Shown one piece after another: positions 7,993 to 15,069 of a stretch of 15,069 nt of DNA (its first letter is position 1; the number at the start of each line of letters is the position of its first letter). Location: NCBI GenBank assembly GCA_026770575.1, contig MU658041.1:1-15069 (forward strand), given 5' to 3'. This DNA is from Pelagophyceae sp. CCMP2097 (Eukaryota > Sar > Pelagophyceae). The translations under genes and the position numbers were made by a program. The notes under the pieces are model-generated. The model did no database searches. It was not told where the DNA came from and worked only from the letters and a program-made list of their open reading frames with translations.

Positions 7993-10900
7993 ATGTGGTG
8001 GCAGCGCCGGCGGCCGGTGACGGCTGCGGTACGCCTGGAGCCGCTGCCGCGGCCGCCGGCGTGGAGCGCGCCGGCGGCGTGGAGCGCGCCGGCGCCGCGG
8101 CAGGGCGCGCCGCCGGCGCCGCGGGCGTGGTTCGGCGCCGAGCGCGCCGCCGCCGCGCGCACGGTGCAGAGGCTCGTCCGCGGCCGCCTCTGCAGGCGCG
8201 CGCTCCGGGCGCCGGGCGGCCGCCGCGCGGAGCGCGCCGCCACGCATATCCAGCGCCGATGGCGCGGCATGTGCGGCCGCGAGGTCGGCGTGCTGCTGCT
8301 GCGGCGGCGCGACCGTGACGCAGCGACGTGCATCGCGGCGGGCCACCGCGGCTTCGTCGGCCGCCGCGCCGCGCGGCAGCTCCGCGTGCGCGCAGCCAAC
8401 GACGCGGCGGTGAGGCTGCAGACGCACTACCGCGGCCGCCTAGCCGCCGCGTTCTTCGCAGTCTTCCGAGCCGCGCTGCGCGACCAGAGCCTGCGCGCGC
8501 TGCAGCGCGCCACGCGCGGCTGGGCCGGCCGCCGCGCCGCGCGGCGGCAGAAGCGGCTCTTCGCGCACGCCGACTACGCGCACGGCAAGCAGCTCGATGC
8601 GCTCACAGAGGCGCGCGCGCGGCGCAACGCGCGCGCGCACGGTTGCGGCAGCAACTACGACGCCCCGTCGGCGGGCGAGCGCGTGCGTCCCTCTTTGGAA
8701 ACCGCTTGCCCAAAAAGTGGCGCGATCCGAGACCCCGTCGTGTGCACTTGTGGCGCAGGCGAAGCGGCTGGACCACCACCTCGCGGGCGAAGAGGGCCGG
8801 CGCCGCGACGACGGCGGCCTCGAGCTCTGGGCGGCCGTGGGCGGCCGCGTCGGCGAAAACGGACCCTCGCCGTGGTGGCGGCGCTGTCGTGAGCGACAGA
8901 GGCGAGGACGCGCCAGGGGAGGCATCGTGCGCCGGTTGCTTCCAGAGTGCCGCCGTTGGACGCGTTTCTAGGTCGACGGCGTCGCCGGCGCCGTGCTGCG
9001 GGCCACCGATTTGTTGCAGGGCGACGCGCGCGCGGGCGGCTGCGCGCTTCTTTGCGGCCGCGACGCGCGCGAGCGGCGCGAGGCCGACGTGGTCGTGGGC
9101 GCGGCGGTGTTCCTGGTGCTCGCCTTTGAGTACGACGCCGCTGTCGACGTGCTGCGCCTTGGCGCTGCGTGGTTCCCTCGCAGCGCGGCCGTCCATTACG
9201 CGCGCGCCATTTCGCTGCAGCTCGCCTGGGCCTCAACGACGCGGTATGAGGTGCGGCGGCCCGAGCTGCTGGACGAAGCGCTGCGGTGCGCGTGCGCCGC
9301 GTGGCGCGCGGACCCGCGGCGGCGCGCGTTTTCGCGGTGGGACGTCGCCTTTTCCGCGGCGCAGCGGCGCGCGCCACGGAGCACGCGCGCGCTCGCGTGC
9401 TGTGCGGTGGCGGTGCACACGGTGCACGGCCGCCTCTTCCGCGAGCACGCCGGAAACGCCGCCGCCGCCGCCGAGATCAAGGCCGACCTGCGCCACCTCG
9501 GCCGGTCGAAGCAGCTCTTTTGCCGCGCGCGCGCCTGCGACGCGGGCGGCCACTGCCGCGAGGTGGCGGCGTGCGCGTCCGCGTTCGACGCGCTCTGGGC
9601 GGCGCCGCGGTTGCACGCCGCCAGTTCGACGCGGCCCGTGCGGTGCCCGGGGCCCGCGGGCCTCGCGGAGTGGACGCTGCGCGTTGACAAGTGCGGACCC
9701 GCGCTCGTCTGCACCGGCCAAGAGCGCGGCGGCGAAAAGCGCAAAGCGCCGCCCTACGTCATCCTCGCCGACGAAGTCGACGACCTGCGGGCGCACGCCG
9801 CCGCGTCCGCGCTCCTCGCCGCCGCGCCGCGTGGCAAGCGGCGCGGCGGGTCGCGCATCGAAAACGTCGCCGAGTACGTGCTCTCGCAGCTCGTCCTCGT
9901 CTCCGACGCGGCGCAGCCGCCGCGGGCGCCGTCCGCCGAGGGCGCCGCGGGCCACCCGGAAAACCGGCGACTGCAACTCGTGCTGCCGGCCCTGCGGCGC
10001 CGCCGCGCGCACGAGGCGCAGCGGCGCGTGCGCGAGGTGTGCGCGACGGCGCTGCAGCGCAAGTACTCGGCGTTCAACGTGAGTACTCGGACCCGCGCGG
10101 GGGCGGAGGAGCGCCATCTGAGGCGCGGGCGGGTCGTCCGGGGCGCGTGCCGTACGGGCCTCTACTAGGCCAAGGCGATGTTTAAGCGCATCGTGCTGCA
10201 GATGAAGCAGCGGTCGCTGCAGGCGGCGCGGCTGGCCATATCGCGCGCGCGGCGCCACCTCGCGCGCCTAATCGTCGCCGAAGCCTTCGCGGTGCTGCAG
10301 GCACACGCGCGCGGCATGCTATCGCGCGCGGCCGACGCGCGGCGGCGCCGCGCCGTCGCGACGCTGCAGCGGCGCGCGCGCGGCGCCGCGTGCCGCATCC
10401 GCGCCGCGGCCGAGGCGCGCCGCGCGCTCGACGGCGCGCAGGTGGTGACGATGCTCGATTCGCACGGCCGCACCGTCTCTGGCGTTCCCCTCCTGCTCAC
10501 CGTGCGGCGCTGCGGCCTCAACTTCAAGTTTGTGGGCCACGCCGTCGGCGGCGACTGCGACACGTTTGTCGGCTACGCGCACCAGGACGCCGTGCTCCGA
10601 CTCCTCGAAACGCAGCCGCATTCGCGGCACGACGCCGTGCGGTCGTGGCAGCACTCGCGCGTCCTCGAGCTCTTGCTCGCGTCGCTGGCGCTCGTCAAAC
10701 CGCTCCGCGCGCCGACGGCCGAGCTCGCGAGCCTCGAGGCCGGCGGCCTGGCGCTCGTCGTTTCCGAGGGCGGGTCGGGGGCGGACGTCTTCGGCCCGTG
10801 CGTGCAGGACACGGCGCTGGGCCGCGGCCTCGCGGACACGCAGTGCGTGCTGCGCAAGCACAACGCCAAAGTCGCCGCGGACCGCGCCAAGGCAGCCGCG

Positions 10901-11059
10901 CTGGGCCTCGCCGCGCCGGAGCCGTCGCCGCATGCCCTCGCACTCGCCGCGGGCAAGTTCAAGCTGCGCCTCGCCGCGTCGGCAGGTGGACCCGTCGTCA
11001 AGAAGAGGAAGGGCAAAAAGGCAGAGGCGCTCGCGGCCAAGGCCGCGCTGAGGCAGTGA
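7993..11059 (+). CDS. IQ-motif (calmodulin-binding) protein with TPR-like region, four exons, 951 aa
   Basis: Exons: 7993-8682, 8759-8926, 8972-10078 and 10169-11059. Introns are 76, 45 and 90 bp, all phase 0. IQ-like motifs appear at ~57-75 (TVQRLVRGRLCRR), 83-101 (HIQRRWRGMCGRE), 110-130, 138-158 (RLQTHYRGRL) and 167-187 (ALQRATRGWAGRR). Two more lie at ~694-712 (VLQAHARGMLSR) and 717-735 (TLQRRARGAACR). IQ motifs bind calmodulin or related EF-hand light chains. Residues ~324-406 (VFLVLAFEYDAAVDVLRLG) look like TPR-type helical pairs. A ~75-residue module appears twice, at 519-596 and 761-831. The C terminus is Lys-rich (KKRKGKKAEALAAK). The 45-bp second intron (GTGCGC...TTTCTAG) is the least certain junction; a stronger-looking GTGAGC donor at 8889 breaks the frame. 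The specific role is unknown; flagellar or cytoskeletal IQ proteins are one possibility. Confidence 0.75.
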
Positions 11060-11231
11060 CGCCGGTGCCGCAAAAAAACAATGTGTTGTGTACTAAAAGA
11101 TGTGTGACTCCCGCCGCTGTTGTGAAACGACCTGTGCCTCGCGCCGGTTCGACGAGGTGATCGCCGGCGCGAGCGTGGCTCTTCGAAGATTTGATTAAGT
11201 GTATGCGCGTCCCGGGCGGGCGCGCGCGAGG
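11060..11231. other. Intergenic space between convergent genes
   Basis: 172 bp separate the stop codons of the IQ gene (plus) and the CS-domain gene (minus). The space must hold both 3' ends. An A-rich run and TGTGTTGTGTACTAAAAG lie just past the IQ stop and may belong to its 3' processing region, but no canonical AATAAA is seen. Confidence 0.4.
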
Positions 11232-11803
11232 TCACTTCTTGATGTCGTGCCACTTAAAAGTAGACTCCGGCAGCTTTGTCAGAGTCAAGACGACCTTGCC
11301 CGGCTTGACGCGGAAGCTAAGGTGGCGTCATGATGACGGTACCGAGTCGCCCCCGGGCGTGCGTGCACCCTCTCGCGAACCCTCTCTGCGGTCCGTCATC
11401 AAAGGGCGCGGGGAAGGGACGAGGCGCCCGCGATCTTGTCGTAGAGCGCGGGCACGGAAAAGGTGAGCTCCTGCCTTTCGAGGCGGATGGTCAGGGCCAC
11501 GGACTTTTCCGTCCAGTCGAGGGTGACGGCTTCCTTATCGACTTGGACGCCGTCGCCCGTGAAGTCGCCCGTGGGCAGGTAGACGCGGAGCTTGGCGCCC
11601 TCGTCGGACCACGCGAACTGCGTGATCGCATTGCGCAAGACGAGCTCCGATTCGCTCGGGCTCCGCCGCTCGATGAGCTTGGGCGTCGGGTCGCCGTCCC
11701 ACTGCGGGCCGTTTGCCTTCTTTGTGTGGGCGTAATAGTACGAATTGTTCCCCCCCTTTGCAATGTTCGCCTGCAGCGCGTTCAGCTCCGCCTCCTCGGA
11801 CAT
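11232..11803 (-). CDS. CS-domain (p23/Sgt1/CacyBP-like) co-chaperone-type protein, two exons, 155 aa
   Basis: Exon 1 is 11803-11421 and exon 2 is 11316-11232, joined across a 104-bp intron (donor GTCCCT, acceptor CTTAG) that splits a Ser codon. The N terminus starts MSEEAELNALQANIAKGG, then NSYYYAHTKK, a motif I associate with a protist CS-protein subfamily. Residues ~60-155 form the CS fold: FAWSDEGAKLRVYLPTG, an acidic turn, VTLDWTEKSVALTIR, LTFSVPALYDKI, then FRVKPGKVVLTLTK and the closing FKWHDIKK. CS domains act as protein-interaction modules, often with HSP90 or ubiquitin-ligase partners. Which partner applies here is unknown. I chose Met 11803 (GGCGGCATG) because family-like sequence begins there, although the frame stays open upstream to 11983. 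The weak GTCCCT donor resembles one in ATP synthase b. Confidence 0.8.
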
Positions 11804-12223
11804 GCCGCCAACAAAGAGCGCGCCGCGGCGGGCCGACGACGCGGCGGGGTCGAAAGGGACCACGTGAACGGATTTGACCACCCACGGCGTCGCCAAATTG
11901 GGCGAAGGCGGCAGGGGGGGGGGACCCTGCGCCACACGCGAGTGTGTTCCACTCTTTGCGTCGGCGTCGCGAAGGCAACCCACAGGTAAATGCCGCCGGC
12001 TTGGTGGACGGAAAAGAAGAGCCGACTTGCTTTACAAGAAGTTGGGTAAGTCGGGGAGGGTCCCTCGTCACAACAACGCGCCGGACGGCCGTTCGCCGAT
12101 GCGAGCCGCGCCGTCCAAAATCGTCCTCGGCAGCGCCGCGTGCTTAAACGCGGCCGCGCCGGGCGCCTCCTGCGCGCGCGCCGGCCGAATCCGCCGGCGG
12201 CGTCGCGCGAATCGGGCGCGCGC
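11804..12223. other. Intergenic region upstream of the CS-domain gene
   Basis: 420 bp between two minus-strand genes. I see no supported gene. It contains a nine-G run near 11915-11923, a small inverted repeat CACACGCGAGTGTG (about 11934-11947), and an open extension of the CS-gene frame that probably represents its 5' leader. The high end must include the 3' end of the next gene upstream. Confidence 0.35.
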
Positions 12224-12741
12224 TCACAGGATCTCGCGCTCGACGCGGATGCCGCCGAAGATCTTGTTGTAGTCCTCCTTGCCGAGACGCTTTATCATCA
12301 TCATCTTGAACTGGATGTCGTTCATGTCGAAAAGGGACGACACCTTTGGCTTGGCGCCTGCAAACGTCGAAATCGCCGCGCGCCGGCCGCGGGACGAGCG
12401 ACACCCGCCACCCGCGCCGCGGGCGGTATACGCGGCGGAGGCGCCCCTCGCGGTCCGGTGCGCGGGCGGCATTTCCAGAGGGCGTCCTCACCCGGCGTAT
12501 CGCCGGCGGCGGCGAGGCCCTCGGCGAAGAGCTCGGCCATATCTTCGGCCATCATCTCGTCATCGATGGAAGTGTCGTCGTCGCCGACCTCAGGCAAGTC
12601 GCCGAGGTCTGGAACGTCCTCGGCGGCCACACTCGCGCGCGCGCGGCCCGCGACCCGCCGCCCCGCGCACCTCCGCGGCGACAGCGCCGCCGCACACACG
12701 AACGCCGCCGCCAGCCAGAGCGCGCGCCCCGGGAGATTCAT
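12224..12741 (-). CDS. Small secreted or plastid-directed protein of unknown function, two exons, 127 aa
   Basis: Exon 1 is 12741-12492 and exon 2 is 12357-12224. The 134-bp intron (GTGAGG...TTGCAG) splits a Gly codon. Residues 1-~22 (MNLPGRALWLAAAFVCAAAL) are a strong signal peptide: basic, hydrophobic, small residues. The next ~18 residues (SPRRCAGRRVAGRARAS) are Arg/Ser/Ala-rich without acids, like the transit part of a bipartite presequence in secondary-plastid algae. However, the usual Phe after the cleavage site is missing. Residues 40-80 are very acidic. The C-terminal ~43 residues (SLFDMNDIQFKMMMIKRLG, EDYNKIFGGIRVEREIL) look conserved and helical, but I recognise no family. An in-frame Met at 12777 would add 12 residues before the hydrophobic core and is less likely. 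Localisation is inference. Confidence 0.6.
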
Positions 12742-13003
12742 GGGACCGCCCCGCCGACTTCTTGAGCCCTCTCCCACGAACGCTCTCTCGCCGTGTCAGG
12801 GTCAGGCCGTGGTGATCTTTTGCGACTGGATTTCTTAAAATTCGTCGCGACGTCCCTACGTCACGTTTGGTGACACCAGGCCCTCGCGGAGACGGTGGCG
12901 GTCGTCCCACACCCGCGCCCCCGGACTTCGCGGCGCACAGGACATACGGACTTATGGCAGTGCCTCGGCTTGCCGGCGAGGGGCCTCTTCGGAGCCTTGG
13001 CCG
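12742..13003. other. Spacer between tandem minus-strand genes
   Basis: 262 bp holding the 5' side of the small secreted-protein gene and the 3' side of the next gene. No repeat or RNA gene was found. Confidence 0.35.
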
Positions 13004-14593
13004 TCAGCGCAGGAGCTGGGCGTCGCGGAGGACCTCTGCGTAGTGGCGGTCCCAGTCGAAGTCGAGGCCTTTGGCGCGGCCGAGCGTTTCCGGGCCGGCG
13101 GTGGCGTACTCGCGGAAGACGATAGTTTCGCCCTGCGAAAACGCCTTGTCAAACGGCTGCAGAATCGCGCCGCCCGGCCGCTCGACGGACATGGGCCGAC
13201 ACCTGCGCGGATGCGCGTCCGGAGACCACACGAAGCGGCGCACGCACTGCTTTGGGTGCTGCGCGGCGAACTGCCGGAGGAGGTCCAAGTAGTCACGCGG
13301 GACCTGGCACCGCGCGCGGCGGACGAAATAGCGCAGCCTCGAGTTGGCCATGGTCGGCAAAACGTCGTCCATGGGGTCGTCGTCCGAGTCGTCGTTCGGC
13401 GGGTCGAGGGAGACGGGGTCGAGGGCGAAATCGAAGCCCGTCAGCGACTTGTAAGCCTCGACGGCCGCGCCGGGCCGCCGCGCACGCGCCGCCGCCGCCA
13501 GCAGTTCCCGGCGCTCCAGCCGCGTGACGAGCTTCTCCGACGCGTGCGACGCGCACTCGGCCTACGCACAGAGTCGCGGCTCGCCCCGAGGCACTCGCGC
13601 GCCCCGTCCTCTGCGCAAGAAGACGCCGCCGCGGACGGTGATGGCGGCCTGCGCCGCGGCCTCGGCCGCCGCGCCCTCGTCGGCTCTTCGGATGCGCGTG
13701 GCCTAGCGCGGCGGCGGTCGACGGCGTCCGTCGTTTCTCGCGCACCACAACGTCGGGTCTCGCGTTTGCCGTCCCTGGCGCGGAGCGCGGCCTCGTCTTC
13801 TTCTTCTTCTTCAATGTCCGAGTCGCGGCACGCCAGGACCGACCCCTTGACCTACGGGCGGCGGCGCTTCGACGGGCGCGTGCCCATGCGGCGTCGCCCT
13901 CGAGCCCTCGGCGGGCCTCGCGGGGGGGGGGGGGGCACTGACGAGGAGTGCCTTCGCGCGTTCCTTGTCGATCTCGAGGTAGAGCTCGCGGTACTCGATG
14001 ACGATGTGCGGCTCGTCGGCCGTCGGCTGGTGGCCGTACATGGCGCGGCGGTCTGCGTCGTGCGCGGCGCCGCGATGCGCCCCGCCGAGGACGGGCGTGT
14101 GGTACGCGCCGTACGGGTCGAGCGAATCGCGCCGCGGGCCCGGCGCCCGGGGCCGCGCCGCCGGCGGCGGCGGAGCGGGCCCGGCCTCGAAGGCGCTACA
14201 TCGGCAACGCTCGCGTGACCGGCAAGAGGCGGCGCCTCGACCGGGCGAAAGGACGGCCCCTCTCTCGAAGACGCGGCGAGGAGATGCTACGGCGCCGCGA
14301 CCTAGTGCGCGCATCCCGCCGCATCCGGGCGAGGTGACAGGGATGCTCACCTCTCGCTGCTTGTAGCCCTCCCGTGGTGCGCCCGTGATGAGCCGCGGAT
14401 CCTACACCTCGCATGGGCACCGAAACCCAGATCGACGCGGCCGACGCACCGCGGCTCCATCCTTGAGTCCGCGCCGCGCATCCTTCTTAATCGAGGCCTA
14501 CACGACCCCGACATCCAAACGCCCAAACTGTTAAGTCCTTGAGGAGAAGCGCACCGGTGGCGGGTCTGCCAGGGCGGCACCCTGCGGCGGCAT
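13004..14593 (-). CDS. Hypothetical protein, provisional seven-exon model, 363 aa
   Basis: Minus-strand exons: 14593-14555, 14497-14450, 14401-14351, 14185-13943, 13851-13746, 13683-13637 and 13561-13004; the total is exactly 364 codons. Best supported are the last exon (ECASHASEKLVTRLERREL, SRLRYFVRRARCQVPRDYL, CVRRFVWSPDAHP, GLDFDWDRHYAEVL), the fourth (HIVIEYRELYLEIDKERAKALL) and its phase-0 join to VKGSVLACRDSDI plus five Glu. The three small 5' exons (MPPQGAALADPPP, ASIKKDARRGLKDGAA, DPRLITGAPREGYKQRE) join in frame with GTGCGC, GTGCGT and GTGAGC donors and TAG acceptors. Two acceptors in the model are GAG (before 14185 and before 13683) and are doubtful; a TAG at 13704-13703 is an alternative for the latter. 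No known domain, membrane segment or signal peptide is seen. The protein looks soluble, with an acidic Glu/Asp patch and a helical middle. Confidence 0.5.
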
Positions 14594-14900
14594 AGAAGTC
14601 GCTCCAACTCGGCAGTGGCTCGGTCGGTCGCTCGCAGAGGCGCCACTTAAGCGATTTTGTCTGCCGTCGCTCGCTCAGTCTGGGTACGGAGCGAGCGGTT
14701 TGGGTCCATCAAAGTAGCTCGCTCGCTCTCGCCACGCTCGTTTGATTGGTAGCTTCGGGGCGTGCAGAGGCGTGTGTCCTGTTCGTCGTCGCGCGGCGAT
14801 GTCCAAGAAAACTTAACGAACCCCTCTCTCGTCAACTGGAGACTAGAGTACAATAGGGGTCGCCGGGCTTCGGAGCTGGTGTATAAGAGGGATTCGGTGA

Positions 14901-14939
14901 GGTCGTGGGCGAGGGTAGGTCGGTCGTGGGCGAGGGTAG
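14901..14939 (+). repeat. Two-copy direct repeat GGTCGTGGGCGAGGGTAG
   Basis: Exact 18-bp copies at 14901-14918 and 14922-14939, separated by 3 bp (21-bp period). Confidence 0.7.
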
Positions 14940-14998
14940 TCAGTTCGGAGGGGTCCCGTGGAGGGCGCGACGGGCGATGGAAGGTGTTTAGAATCTCC

Positions 14999-15036
14999 GT
15001 CCGGGACGGGCTGGTTGTAATTTTTGTCCGGGACGG
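14999..15036 (+). repeat. Two-copy direct repeat GTCCGGGACGG
   Basis: Exact 11-bp copies at 14999-15009 and 15026-15036. Each is nearly palindromic. Confidence 0.55.
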
Positions 15037-15069
15037 ACCGTTTGATGGGCTGCGATCGCGATGCCACTC

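Larger units (their letters stand above)
14594..15069. other. Terminal spacer, upstream of the last minus-strand gene
   Basis: 476 bp with lower GC than the genes and no convincing coding frame. It contains CAGAGGCGCC at about 14635, GCTCGCTC simple sequence (14660-14730) and two short direct repeats listed separately. Promoter elements of the 13004-14593 gene should lie here, but none is identifiable. Confidence 0.35.

Noticed and set aside
8889..8971. GTGAGC donor for the second intron of the IQ gene
   Set aside because: It matches the consensus better than the chosen GTGCGC at 8927, but leaves phase 1, which does not fit the phase-0 acceptor at 8971. The alternative acceptor at 8945 runs into an in-frame TAG.
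8328..10082. 584-codon plus-strand frame overlapping the IQ gene
   Set aside because: It is a different frame over the IQ/TPR exons, with an Arg/Ser/Pro/Ala-only composition. The exon model in the other frame keeps IQ motifs and balanced composition.
9233..10258. 341-codon minus-strand frame opposite the third IQ exon
   Set aside because: Antisense shadow with low-complexity Arg/Ala/Gly content and no recognisable domain.
14647..15067. Two minus-strand frames of 68 and 74 codons at the right edge
   Set aside because: One includes a peptide repeat that merely translates the 21-bp DNA repeat. Neither has splice signals or protein-like conservation features.

Overview
This is a GC-rich eukaryotic nuclear window. 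Genes are broken by many short GT-AG introns, and two are unmistakable housekeeping genes: the AAA+ ATPase CDC48/p97 and mitochondrial ATP synthase subunit b. The GC-rich composition, dense gene packing, small introns, IQ-motif protein and a secreted or plastid-directed small protein all suggest a unicellular stramenopile-type alga. A pelagophyte such as Aureococcus would fit, but that is inference from style, not proof.

Layout. A single-exon unknown protein lies at 156-734 (+). From about 735 to 3062 the window changes character. It is richer in AT and repeats, and holds a 563-bp MITE-like element (896-1458), short tandem and inverted repeats, and a single-exon 152-aa unknown gene (2050-2508, +) bracketed by diverged inverted repeats. 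CDC48 (3063-6109, -) has five exons joined by four phase-0 introns, for 799 aa. A 616-bp spacer follows, with coding-like relics. ATP synthase b (6726-7849, -; five exons, 258 aa) lies head-to-head, 143 bp away, with a four-exon IQ-motif protein (7993-11059, +; 951 aa). Three minus-strand genes follow: a two-exon CS-domain protein (11232-11803, 155 aa), a two-exon protein with a signal peptide (12224-12741, 127 aa), and a provisional seven-exon unknown (13004-14593, 363 aa). The last 476 bp hold only short direct repeats.

There is no operon-like pathway. CDC48 and the CS-domain protein both fall under protein quality control, ATP synthase b is respiratory, and the IQ protein probably binds calmodulin. 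All exon models come from conserved protein frames plus splice signals in this sequence. They have not been tested against transcripts.

Most notable: a paralogous 'empty site' inside the window fixes the exact ends and the 3-bp target duplication of the MITE; the 152-aa gene looks like cargo of an undescribed inverted-repeat element; ATP synthase b has a 34-bp intron that must be removed to keep frame; and the IQ protein carries an internally duplicated domain of about 75 aa.
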